Shown: one piece after another, positions 11,231 through 21,316 of the stretch
Layout of the letters: every line of letters starts with the position of its first letter
Numbering within the stretch: position 1 is the first letter of the stretch
Origin: Talinum fruticosum
Lineage: Eukaryota > Streptophyta > Magnoliopsida > Caryophyllales > Talinaceae
Direction of reading: 5' to 3'
NCBI GenBank assembly: GCA_021018815.1
Contig: JAITYX010000011.1
Coordinates: 9,252,501-9,316,500 of the forward strand
Length of the DNA stretch: 64,000 nucleotides
Notes under the pieces: model-generated
What the model was told of the DNA's origin: nothing
Database searches by the model: none
Seen by the model: the letters and a program-made list of their open reading frames with translations, nothing else
Translations under genes and position numbers: made by a program

Positions 11231-12280
11231 AGCGCTCTCGAGGTGAGCCTTCCAGGAAGAGAGGGTCGTGCCCCTGCAAATCCCCAGCGATAGTGGCTAC
11301 AATCTTAGTAGCATCGTCCTCATCATAGTGCTCATATCCTTGCCTTGAAGAACCTCCTTGTGCTCCATGAGTATCTTTTTTGAGGAAGCGATCAATTTTC
11401 CCATTATCCGCCAACTCCCCAAGCCCTTCTTTAACGCGCGACACTCTGTAGTATTGTGTTCGGTTTGTTCATGAAATTCGCAATATTTGTTGGAAGCTCG
11501 CGCTTTCGCGGAGTGGACATGGGAGGTGGTTTTTGAGCATGGGGTGCCCTTTGATCTCCATCGAGAATACTGCGGGGGTCGGTGTTGAAGCGGTGGTCAA
11601 CTTCATTTCGAGGATTAAATTTTCCATCTCCTCCTTTCTTTCGACCTTATCTCCTTCCTCACGCGAGATCTCCGTGGCTCGAATAAAGTCGGCCGCCTTT
11701 CGGAGTGCTTACGCCAAGGTGGACACCTTTTGTTCAGCGAGGAAAATTTGAATCTTCAGCTACGAGTCCAGTTAAGGAAGGTAGTGTAGGCGACTCCATC
11801 TTGCGGAGTCGAGAGATAAGGACGGCCTCTCCATGAAACCTTCGGACATAGTCTTTAAGGGTCTCGTTTCTCCCTTGCTTAATCTTGGAGAGGTGGATGC
11901 TAGTCTTCTTACGCTTGCAACTCGCAATGAATTGTGCGACGAACTTCTCGCATAGCTCTTCAAAGGAAGAGATGCTCCCTTGGGGAAGATTGTTGAACCA
12001 TTTACGCACGACTCCCTTTAGTGTAGCACGGAAGAATCGGCGGTAGGTTGCATCGTCCCAGTCCCGAACATACATGTGGGACTTGTAGTACGCCAAGTGA
12101 TCTTCGAGGATCGGTTGTGCCATTGTATGGATCAATGTTTGGAACCTTTATCTTCTTCATTCGGGGGCATTCATGATCTTCTTCGAAAATGAAGTGTTGA
12201 AAGCATTGCAGGTTGGCCTTGAATCGGAGCCGAGAGATAGGGATGGCGCGGGGTTGGTGGCGTGGAACTTCCACCGAGAG
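11230..12280 (-). pseudogene. Tat-lineage gag (capsid to zinc-knuckle region)
   Basis: The minus-strand frame at 12,135-11,734 (133 codons) contains HMYVRDWDDATYRRFF, GVVRKWFNNLPQGSISSF and LKDYVRRFHGEAVLIS, the retrotransposon gag core. Upstream, in another frame, is DPYNGTTDP, which in this family leads into it. Downstream, at about 11,505-11,350, is YCEFHEQTEHNTTECRAL followed by NGKIDRFLKK. The ORF is broken by indels near 12,130 and 11,440. It encodes the structural protein of the older element. Confidence 0.88.
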
Positions 12281-13137
12281 AAGGACTCTTCCTCCTCTCG
12301 GATCGAGGAGGAGTGCGCCGGTCCTCTCCGACTTCTCGGGACCTTTTAGATTTGATTGCTCATGACGCCTTTCTCTTGATCGCTCCCGCTCTCGAGCGGC
12401 GGACCGCTCTTGGTTGCGCCTTGGGGCATTGCAAGCTCGATGAGAATTGCGGCTACGTGTTGTTGATCGTGCGGGGCTGGCGGACCTTATGCTCCCGGGG
12501 GCCTTCGCTCTGTGTTTGCGGCAAGGGCGTCACCATGATCGTTGAACCGGGCGAACGCCTGCTGTGGGTAGCATAAGGGGTCGAGGCGTGTGCAAAGTTG
12601 CAACATTCTCGTTGGCTTTATGGAGAGCTTTCTTTGCATCGATAGTCCCTCGGGCATCGCCTTCTTCGTGACGCCTTGTTGGGAGGGCACTTGGCTGCTC
12701 GGGAGCAAGCGCGATTGGTGCCTTAGTGGGTCTGTCTTTGGAGCCGCATGGGAAGGCATCCCGCCTGAGAAGTGGCCAACAGCTGACCTCCCAAGGGGTT
12801 GTGCCATACCCAGGAGTTGGGGTGTAGTGGAAGGGCACGATTGGCATGCTGCTGTTTTATGGTGATTCGCACTTGTTCTTGCACTTGTCTGTGCAATGAT
12901 CGTTTTAAGGGTCTCTATTAAGTTTTGGAGAGCCCCTAGAGCGACGTAACCCTCCGGCTGGGTGTGGCGGTTGCCGGTAGACCGCTGAGATGATTCCGCA
13001 TCCTCGGGTTGAGGAGCGTCGCGGGATTGGCCCCCGTAGGCATTGAGCGATGAGGGTGAAGGGCTGGTGGGTTGTTCGTGTCGCGAGTCATCTTGGATCG
13101 AGATCGAGTGTCACTCGGCGACCATATGCTACATTCC
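12281..13137 (-). pseudogene. N-terminal gag/leader region of the Tat element
   Basis: Minus-strand frames here are open but low-complexity, rich in Pro, Arg, Ala and Ser, as is usual for the leader and N-terminal gag arm of Tat elements. No domain can be assigned. The region bridges the PBS and the gag core. Confidence 0.5.
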
Positions 13138-13157
13138 TCCCCACGAGACGGCGCCAA
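13138..13157 (-). other. Primer-binding site of the Tat element
   Basis: On the minus strand TGGCGCCGTCTCGTGGGGA lies three to four bases after the LTR end. The TGGCGCC start is that of PBSs complementary to tRNA ends used by Tat/Athila elements. The exact tRNA is not certain. Confidence 0.7.
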
Positions 13158-13160
13158 AGC

Positions 13161-13770
13161 TGTTTCTGAGAAAACCGAGTTAATGATGTGGATGATGATT
13201 CGAAGAGAGGAAGGATTTACTGCTTTCGGTTCCGAGGACGTGGCACGATCGATCCAAGTCCGAGTGATGACTGCTCGAACCTGCAAAGGCGAAGCCCGAG
13301 TGGTGGATCCCGGGAACGCCCTCCGACGCTCAAGTTAGTAATGAACTAAGTTTGAATGGATCGAGGAGATCTTCCTCGATGTGCGTGGGGATTCCTTGGG
13401 AGACGAGAAGATTTCCAAAGATGGAAGTTCTCGGGATGAGTGTGGATGAACGTTGATGAACGTTCATGAATGTGGATGAGTGTTGAGAGCTTGGGAGCTT
13501 GAGAGCTTGGATTATCGGAAAGATGAGATTTCTTACCAAGTGAACATAACCCCTTGGGGTTGAGGGAAGATGGGTATTTATAGGGGATTTTAAAGGGGTA
13601 AAACGGTACTTTACCATGGTTTAGGGAAACCCTAGCCCTAGTGGGCTTTGGGGCTTTTACCTGGCCCATTAAGGGTTATCTTGGGCCGATTCCTCCTTTA
13701 TCCGACTGATTAGGCCCGGTGGCTAGTGACGTAGCGGGTGAGCTGGTACCATCCGGAAATACCCGAATCA
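13161..13770 (-). repeat. 5' LTR of the Tat element
   Basis: On the minus strand it starts TGATTCGGGTATTTCCGG at 13,770 and ends AGAAACA at 13,161, next to the PBS. A TATA box (CCCCTATAAATACCC) lies at about 13,570-13,585 on the minus strand, giving a plausible U3/R boundary. The left border follows the PBS. The right border (13,770) rests on the TG terminus only. Confidence 0.7.
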
Positions 13771-14108
13771 AATTCCATGCTAATTTGTAGCTAATTTGGG
13801 TTGCTTTGGTAGTGATTCGCCTCTCTAATGGATAGTTGATCTTTTATATTTCTGATTTGGAATTTTCTCTCATGCCCATTATATGTTCGATTAAATGCTT
13901 GAAAGAATTTTTTATCTCGATTTTTGGACTATTGACTTACTTTGAAAGGTGAAGTCAATGAGTTTGCTATAAGAAATTATAAGAAATTGTAAAAAGTTGT
14001 AAGAAATTGCAAGAAGTTATAAGTAATTGTAAGAAATAGCAAGGAGTTGTTAGGTTGTAAGGTAAAAATAAAAAGAACACGACTTAATCAGGCTAACCTC
14101 ATAAAAAT
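13771..14108. repeat. Fragment of the Athila-like LTR family plus a 10-bp tandem repeat
   Basis: 13,800-13,960 resembles the segment GATTAGCCTCTCTAATGG...TCTCATGCCCA...GAAAG..TTTTCATCT found at about 53,915-54,060 and 59,445-59,590, so it is a relic of that dispersed family. A 10-bp tandem array follows it. No gene is seen. Confidence 0.6.
13971..14050 (+). repeat. Eight 10-bp tandem units, consensus AAGAAATTGT
   Basis: Eight consecutive units of exactly 10 bp, each within a few substitutions of AAGAAATTGT (for example AAGAAATTAT, AAAAAGTTGT, AAGTAATTGT, AAGGAGTTGT). The spacing is close to one helical turn. Confidence 0.85.
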
Positions 14109-14926
14109 AAACCAGACCTAGATTAAGGTGGACCTATCCTAGTTAATTGTAATTTAGTTACAATAAGTGGCTACGATGCCCTAATTCACTCTATTAGATG
14201 GAGAATTGCCTTGTGGTCCAAAACTTGGAAGGAGTATATTGCCTATACCCCGGACATGTTGGCTAGGAACCTCTAAATTGGCCATCACTTGTTTCAATAG
14301 GTGTTGGGTGCTACTTGTTGTCCGTGGTGGTTGTACTCTTGTTGTCTCTGGTTTTTATTTTGTTTCACCACCTGTTTTGCTGCCTTTGTCCCTGTTGCTT
14401 GTCATTTGTATCTTGTTACATTTAACTTCTACCTTTAGGCATTATTAATCGAAAAAGTGGCTAATCAACAAAAATGTTGGACTTGATTGAACACAACCAA
14501 TCTCAACTTTTAGCAGACCTTGTTCTAGTCAATCCACATGAATTTGAAATCATTTTAACGAATTGAACTCCACCCAAATATCATCTTGACCAACACTTTT
14601 TACAATTCTAATGATATAGCTGAAAATTGTTATAGACTGGAAATTCAACTAAATCATCAAACAACCACAACTTGTAAACCAAGTCTAGAACATCTTTGGT
14701 TTAATATTTTTTCTCATCAAGAATTAGAATTCGTGGTTTTCAATATAGAGTTTAATAAAATCATCATCTCTATAAAGAGGATTACTATGTTTCACCTCAC
14801 ACCTTACCTAGGCAAGACTGTTGGATATGAATCATAATTTTATTTATTACCAATAGTATTTATTGATGTTGCTTCATTCGGAAAATATTTGAAGTTCTTT
14901 AAGTGAACTTTTAGTTTGTGTTGTAG

Positions 14927-15058
14927 TGGATATGGAGATGAAAATTGTATTCAAATAATTCAAAAATGTAAAAAGACAATTTCAAATAAAGAGCAAAAAG
15001 GCAAAGTCATGATCATAAATATAGTGGTGGATGACCAAAATGATGCTCATGACAAGCG
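14927..15058 (+). pseudogene. O-methyltransferase exon-2 relic (copy A)
   Basis: After an acceptor-like TTGTAG, TGGATA and then CAAATAATTCAAAAATGTAAAAAG...GGCAAAGTCATGATC match the second exon of the intact OMT at 32,498. The nine bases encoding Leu-His-Asp, which include the catalytic His, are missing, and a further small deletion shifts the frame. The similarity stops at about 15,058, where a copia LTR begins. Copy B (37,735-37,869) has the same lesions. No exon 1 lies upstream in copy A. Confidence 0.85.
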
Positions 15059-15061
15059 AGT

Positions 15062-15522
15062 TGGTTGGGGTTGTGTGGAACCTAATGGGTTTTAGGCTCA
15101 AGAAATTACAGTTTAAGGTTTGGAACAGCTACCACGATCTGAAAGACACGAGGAACGATTATTTTGCACGGCCAGAGAAGCGAAAAAAGGTAGTGCTTGA
15201 CAACATCATGTCGTGTCACTGGCATAGTCGTGTTGGCCGTGTCCCTACATCTATTGCTCGATTTTGTCTGTTTTTATGCATTTCTTGCTTTTGTGGCTAT
15301 ATAATTTCTTGCTGACCACCATTGTAAGATGTAACAATTTGTAACAAGGTGTAGCATCTTGTAATAGCTAGAGAAAGTAATCCCTTATAAAGCTACCAAA
15401 TCCAAGTGCATCGTTCATGGTTTTTTCTCGATTTTAGGTTTCCATGTTAAATTCTTATGCCTTGTTCAATCTTTTCTTCTTGTTCTTTTATTATTGTTTG
15501 TGAGAGTGATCTCTTGATCCTA
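15062..15522 (+). repeat. Copia 5' LTR inserted in the OMT relic (copy A)
   Basis: In copy B the corresponding unit starts TGTTGGGGTTG right after the OMT homology. A TATA box (CCCTTATAAAGC) lies near 15,383, and the unit ends before a degraded PBS-like sequence ahead of gag. No 3' partner LTR remains in the window. The borders are inferred. Confidence 0.5.
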
Positions 15523-15595
15523 ATAATCAGAATCATAGAGGGAGAGTTTTGGTAAGGAGTTCACATCAATCACTAGAGGGAGAAAATGTGAAGAT

Positions 15596-16862
15596 CTCCT
15601 AGCTCGATGGCAAAGATTTTGTGTTTTGGAAAATGTAGATAAAGGATTTGCAGACTAGAAAAAGTTGTATGAATCCTTCGGAGAGAATCTAACACCCATG
15701 AAGCAAAAGGAGTGGGATCTTGATCAACAAGCATTGGGAACAGTGAGATTGACATTGGTTAGAAACATCGCCTTCAACATTATGAATCAAAAGACGACGA
15801 AAGGGTTACTTGAAGCTCTATCAAATATGTATGAGAAGCCTTCCGTGATGAACAAGGTATATTTGATGTGTCATTTATTTGATCTTAGGATGGTTGATAG
15901 CACTAGTGTTATAAATCATATTAACGATTTTAATGTGATTATTTCAAAACTTGCTTTGGTGAAAACTAATTTTGATGATAAAGTTATGGTCTTGATTTTG
16001 TTGTCTTCTTTGCATGAGTCGTGGGACACTATAGTAAGCTGCTGTGAGTAGTGCTAGGGGGTCTAATATACTTAATTATGATGAAATTCGTAATGTAATA
16101 TTGAACGAGAGTATTCGTAAGAAAGATTTGGGGGAGTTATCAAGAAGTGCGTTCCATGTTAGAGGAAGGGGAAACACGAGAATTAAAATATTTTTAGAGG
16201 TTAGTCAAAGTCCAAAGCAAGGGATAGGTCCCAAAACCTAGGGAAATTGTGTGTTAGGACCGTATCGATAAGGAACATTTTAAAAAAAATCGTCCTAACA
16301 AAAATTATGACTGAGATTTTATGAATTCTCGTTAATGATGTAGGTGATGCTCTTGTTTTGAGTATGGAAAGTCCTATTGAGTCTTGGATTGTTGATTCGG
16401 TTGCATCATTTTATTCCTCGTCCATTAGAAACTTATTTTACAACTTTGTTGGTGGAAATTTTAGCAAGGTCTATTTACTAATTAATGGGAAAATTTTGGA
16501 GATAATAGGGAAAGAGGATGTGAGAATTAAAACATATAGTGGATGGTTTAGCTAGGTTTATTTTAGGCTTAGAGAAGAACCTACTTTTTGTGAGTCAATT
16601 GGATGAGACAGTTTATCTAACTTAGTTTAGCAAAGGGGGCTGAAAAATTGTCAAAGGGACATTAATAGTAGCTAAGGGTGTGAAGTCTAGCTCATTGTAC
16701 TATATTGTAGGATGCATAATTTAGTTGCGAAATGTCGGGGTCAATTTGTTCTAGAGGGAGTCTATAGCGTAGTAGACTTGGTCACATGAGTAAGAATGTG
16801 AGTCGACACCTTGTGGTGTTGTGTTTGATGAGTCGATGGTGTACATGGACAAAGGTTATGCT
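15596..16862 (+). pseudogene. Ty1/copia gag and protease relic (copy A)
   Basis: The best frame (15,665-16,051) has ALGTVRLTL, LLEALSNMYEKPSVMNKVYL and DSTSVINHINDFNVIISKLA, the copia-type gag (UBN2-like) domain. GSNILNYDEI...ESIRKKDLGE follows in the next frame. Protease remains at 16,340-16,560 as SWIVDSVASF, where the usual DSGAS is DSVAS, plus VYLLINGKILEIIGKEDV. RLGHMSKNVS at about 16,765 is the GAG-pre-integrase segment. The element then ends abruptly. It belongs to the same family as the minus-strand copia at 27,900-28,870. Confidence 0.88.
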
Positions 16863-16865
16863 TGT

Positions 16866-17926
16866 TCAAAAGATAATCTCCGGATCTGAAATCTTCATAT
16901 CTAAAACTAAAAGTTGAAGAAGAGAGTGAAGAAAACGAATGAAGAAAAACAAGTCGGATCTAAAAACTAATGGAATACGAGATGAAGTTGTTCGAGGGGG
17001 TTTGAAAATCTTGGGCGGATTCATGGGAAGGAATATTGCCGATTCGGATTTCCCGGAACCTTGAAGAGTACGAGGCAAGAACAAAATAAGACATTAGCCC
17101 ATCCATTATAAACCAACCAGATTACTTTAGTTAAGAATACCTTCAACTTCGACAGTGGTGGATTTACCGAGAAGATGAACCCTCGGCTCTTTTCGGATTA
17201 CACTAATCCTTCATAATTAGAGCCCAAGAAACATAAATTTACACATTTAAAATATAATTCGAAAATGACTCATAACCGTGAGAGAAATGAAGAAAAGAGA
17301 GAGAATCATCAGCTATGATGATGGATTTTTCTTTTCCGGAAGAAGAACCCTCACCGTGTTCAAAGTTTCCTGACCCTTCAATACAACCCAAGAATAAGCA
17401 ACCCAAATTCGGCCATGGCAACAGAGAGAGAGAGAGAGAGTGAGTGAGTGAGTGAAGAACCCTCACCGTTCGCCGCTCTCACCCCTTCGAACTCTCTCTC
17501 CTCCTCAACCTCACCACTAGTCCACCACAAATCCTCCTCTCGCCTTTTCTATTGACAATCATGTTCCTCCCAATGAATTTCATCATCCTAGCACCGATCT
17601 AACGTGGCTTACAAAGATTCCTCCGGGGAGGTCAACAAACGCCTGATTCGAGGGTTGAGCGGGTGGGAGGTGGTCGTAGGAGAGAGAGGATTCTAGTGCT
17701 GCGTTGAGAGCTGAGAGGGTAGGAGGTGGTCGTTAGGAGGCGAGGAAAGACATGATTTCGGTCGATGTTGCGCTGAGAGAGAGAGAGAGAGAGAGATAGG
17801 ACAGGAAAGGGCAATATGAAGTTAGGAGAGAGAATAATTTAAGGTTTTGAAAGCAGATCTGAAAATGTGATAAACTTTTTATTACGATTCAAGAAGAGAA
17901 CCGTAGTAATAGATAATGTATATTAC
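16866..17926. mobile_element. CACTA-like element remnant (copy A), left end deleted
   Basis: This is homologous to 40,430-41,470 of copy B. Its right part holds subterminal repeats (TTACGATTCAAG...GAACCGTAGTAATAG), as in CACTA-type DNA transposons. The body contains a GA-rich microsatellite (about 17,420-17,450) and short ORFs I do not recognise. The left terminal repeat present in copy B at 40,199 has been lost here. A minus-strand copia is inserted at its right side. Confidence 0.55.
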
Positions 17927-19574
17927 CGATAAAATACAATATGTAGTAGTAAGATAGAGAAGGAAGGAGGTAAAAGATTCTTGTGTATATTTCAAATCCA
18001 TAGGTACATGACATACATATACTAGTAGTTTCCTATCTCCTACCAATAATCTACTACCAACTAGATAATATAAAATAACCAAATAGATAGAGTCCTAGAT
18101 AATGAAATAGATTGAATCCTAGATAACTATAGAGTCCTATATAATGAAATAGATAGAGTCCTAGATAATAAAATATGTAGAGTCCTAAATAGACTCCTAT
18201 TTATGCTTAGCACTCCCCTAAAGTTGGAGCATGTAAATTTACAATGCCTAATTTACTTTGTAGAAACTGGAACCGTTGCTTCCCTAAAGTCTTTGTAAAA
18301 ATATCCGCAATTTGATACTTAGAAAGAACATAGGTTGTTTCCAACTCTCCTGAAAGAATACATTCTCCGACAAAGTGACAATCAATTTTTATGTGCTTAG
18401 TTCTCTCATGAAACACATGATTTCTAGCAACGTATAGTGTTGCCTCGATTATCACAAAATAACTTCATTGGTATATCAAGAAATGCTCTCAAAGAAGCTA
18501 GGAAGGACTTGATCCAAATCAACTCGGTCGTCACTGACGCCATAGCTCGTATTCCGCTTCGTCGAAGATCTAGATATGGCATTTTGCTTTTTAGTTTTCC
18601 ATGAGATAGGAGACCCTCCGATTATAACAAAATAATCATTAAAGATCTTCGAGTAAGTGGACATGCTCCCCAATCGAATCACAATATGCATAGATTTGTA
18701 AATCGAATCACTTTTTATCAACAAACCTTGACCTGGTTGTCTTTTCAAGAATCTTAAAGCACGTCGTGCAGCCTCCATAAGCTCCTCCACAGTTACATCC
18801 TTTGCAAGTACAGATTGGAACTTTAATGTGGCTATTAAGTTCATTCCATAAATTCATCAATTCGGCATAAAATTCTCCAACTTCAAGATTTCCTTGTTTG
18901 CAATCGGCGATTGCCACCTTTACTTGATGAATTTTGGGAGCATTGACAACCGAGTATCGCTTGTTTAGATCCTCCCACATCTCTTTGGTTGTGTCCGTAT
19001 ATGCAACGAGTCATGCGTAATTTTTGGATCTATGATATTAAGAATCCATGAACAAAGCATGGATTAACCATGTCCCAGGCATGAGCTTCAGAAAAATCAT
19101 GATCTTTATTTTCTGTTGGCTACTTTAAGGTTCCATCAATGAACCCTAACTTGTTTTTTTGCCTTTAGAGTCGTTATTACACCTTTTTTCTTAAAGATAG
19201 TAGTTTTTTCCATTGAAAACTACTATTGTTATTTATACTCCAGGACCTTCGGATGGATGTCGATAATATGGTGAGTGTGACTGGATTGTGAGCCTTTTGT
19301 TCTCTCCTCCATCACTCATGATTTCTTAGTTTTGATAACGTAACTCGATACTATGATAAAATACAATATGTAATAGTAAGATAGAGAAGGAAGGAGGTAA
19401 AAGATTCTTGTATATATTTCCAATCCATAGGTATATGACATATATATACTAGTAGTTTCCCATCTCTGACGAATAATCTACATACCAACGAAATAATATA
19501 AAATAACCAAACAGATAGAGTCCTGAATAATAAAGTATATAGAGTCCTAAATAGCCTCCTATTTTTGCTTAACA
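17927..19574 (-). mobile_element. Internally deleted Ty1/copia element (copy A)
   Basis: LTRs lie at 17,927-18,212 and 19,354-19,574, both ending in GCTTARCA, with ATTAC on either side (17,922-17,926 and 19,575-19,579). On the minus strand, a PBS resembling the initiator-Met site follows the right LTR (about 19,338-19,352). Gag remains at 18,980-18,790 (LWNELNSHIKVP, then CTCKGC). The sequence then jumps to the RNase H end (18,780-18,207: ISWKTKKQNAISRSS, VFHERTKHIKIDCHFV, QIADIFTKTLGKQRF). Protease, integrase and reverse transcriptase are missing, so this is a non-autonomous deletion derivative. The left LTR carries extra copies of an about 23-bp GAGTCCTAGATAATGAAATA unit. Confidence 0.92.
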
Positions 19575-19579
19575 ATTAC

Positions 19580-20612
19580 TATAGTTCTTTCATCAGCACT
19601 AATAGGTAACACTTATAATTCAACTTCCAAGTTAATTTTCCGAAAATGTTTGGTCCCTAAAGCTTTGGAAACGGTCAACTAAACCACAAGTAGTTACAGG
19701 GGCTGCCAAAAAGCTATTGATTTGAATTCTATTAGTCAAGTCAACAATGGAGGAGTCAGCAATTTTGAGTGAGAGAGAAGGCCGGTACACACATCTTGAG
19801 CTACTACTATTATACCATTCTAAATTTGAATTAATAAATAGGTGAAGAAACAAACAAATCATGAACGCCAAGTCATGGACTAAATCTTTACCTCTTCTCT
19901 CTTGATTCACTATTTAAAATATCATGATGATTTTGAGGATAAATTTCAAAACATATAAATTCTTATGAGAAAGGGATAAATTTCAAAAAATATAAATTCT
20001 TATAAGAAGAATTATCAGGTTATTGTTCGCTCACTCTTAAATTAGACGCAAGTAATTTATCTGCCTAAATTAAATTGACATATAAATTAAACATAAATCG
20101 ATCGATATTCTTTGATCATGAAGATGTTATATGTCGGGCTAGTGGTATTCAACTGTGGTCATTGTTCATTATATGTTCAAAAATATATATGGTTCTCTGT
20201 ATGTACTTGAGTTGCAGTGTGTGTTTACTGAAGCATTTGACATATATACCAGGCTACCAAGGCATACTTAGAGTACTTTTGCTGCAGTTGCATTCAAGAA
20301 CGGAGAGAATGAGCTTGAGATTATTGCTGTTTTTGGTTTTGGCTTAATATATATATTCATGGTAGCCTCAGCTACTAATGAGTTCGACTAATAATATGAG
20401 TACTTTACGTTGGTGGCTTGAAGTAACGATAAAATAGGTGGCCATATGAATAAATGGCTACGTCAAAGAATATTCGATTTTGTGTGATCCTTGAGCTCAT
20501 TACGAAATCATGGCTTTACTCGTACAACTTGTTGCTGGAAAAGTCACATTTGTCGGCATTTCTGTGGTCCAATGCTGCTTCTTGTACAGCTAGCGACCTA
20601 GGAACGGCCTTG
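19580..20612 (+). promoter_or_regulatory. Orphan copy of the GLR upstream region
   Basis: The region is nearly identical to 43,086-44,135, which directly precedes the GLR gene. Short ORFs here (for example 20,075-20,347) are equally similar between the copies only because the DNA is duplicated. With no receptor gene following, this is a promoter-side fragment without its gene. The homology ends at the sequence GACCTAGGAACGGCC. Confidence 0.7.
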
Positions 20613-20902
20613 AACGGTTTGCTTGATGTCACCTTGCTTCCAGCATCTAAGAATTACAGGTTGGGATCCTTGAACGGAAATAACGGGCATGCCGATCTGC
20701 TGAAACCTCCCCCCAACAAAAGAAAAACAAAAATCACTATTTGGTGTTTGTAAGGAAGTGATATCTCATGGCTTCCTTTTCTGATTCTTTTCTGCGCCTT
20801 TTTTTTTTGTTGCTAGAGAAATGCATAGATAACACAGTTCTAAACTTAGTTTCGGAAAAGTCCCAAGAGTTTCTCTCCGTGATTCATAGCGATTGCACAA
20901 AT

Positions 20903-20973
20903 AGCCTATATGGGATTCGAACCCATATCTTTGTGTACAATTACACGTTGCTCTACCATTGAGCTAATAGGCT
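20903..20973 (-). tRNA. tRNA-like sequence, probably a pseudo-tRNA
   Basis: On the minus strand a 71-nt stretch has a perfect 7-bp acceptor stem (AGCCTAT/ATAGGCT), a 4-bp D stem (GCTC/GAGC) with an AATGGTA loop, and a perfect T arm (ATGGG TTCGAAT CCCAT) that also forms a good B box. The anticodon region (AACGTGTAATTGTACAC) cannot form a normal 5-bp stem with 7-nt loop in register. It forms GTGTA/TACAC around four bases, so no anticodon can be assigned. A decayed tRNA or a tRNA-derived repeat is more likely than a working gene. Confidence 0.5.
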
Positions 20974-21316
20974 AGCAAAAAAATTATTCAAACACAAACA
21001 GAACACTTGAAGCAAATAATCATGCAAAGAAAAGCATGTTCTAATTTCAATAATTCATGTGACTCGTTCGTTGTAAACTACATTTGGTCTCCAATGCATT
21101 CATGTTACTTGATTATTTCAAACAAAACGAGCTATACCTGTTTCCTCCTCCAACCCCCCGGTCAAAGCAACAAAGAAAAAAAGAAGAAACCAAAAAAGAA
21201 GGATCACGTGCAAAGAGAAAGAGAGAGACAAAGATACCATTTCTGAAATAGTTGCTGGTGATATATTCATAAGTATAACCTTCAGTCCCTGCTCTGCACA
21301 TAGACTTGATTTTTTA

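Larger units (their letters stand above)
10835..13770 (-). mobile_element. Tat-lineage Ty3/gypsy element (5' portion), interrupted by the chromovirus
   Basis: Reading on the minus strand from 13,770: an LTR of about 610 bp with a TATAAATA box, a PBS with TGGCGCC, gag, a CCHC-like knuckle (YCEFHEQTEHNTTECRALK) and protease. It continues past the 9.3-kb insertion at 1,538-1,307. Gag and protease motifs (VRDWDDATYRRFF, DTGSS, GRPTLN) match the Tat group. Reverse transcriptase and the 3' LTR lie outside the window or are deleted. Confidence 0.88.
14109..20612 (+). repeat. Segmental duplication, copy A
   Basis: The region is collinear, in the same orientation, with 36,937-44,135. Shared parts in order are: a spacer starting GACCTAGATTAAGGTGGACCT, an OMT exon-2 relic, a copia LTR/gag/protease, a CACTA-like segment, an internally deleted minus-strand copia with the same ATTAC target duplication, and about 1 kb that in copy B is the GLR upstream region. 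Copy A lacks about 0.7 kb found in copy B at 39,705-40,430. It stops at 20,612, where copy B continues into a trinucleotide-rich repeat and the GLR start. Confidence 0.92.

Noticed and set aside
20075..20347. 90-codon ORF conserved with 43,599-43,874
   Set aside because: The similarity follows from the segmental duplication. Flanking non-coding DNA is equally similar and no domain is seen.
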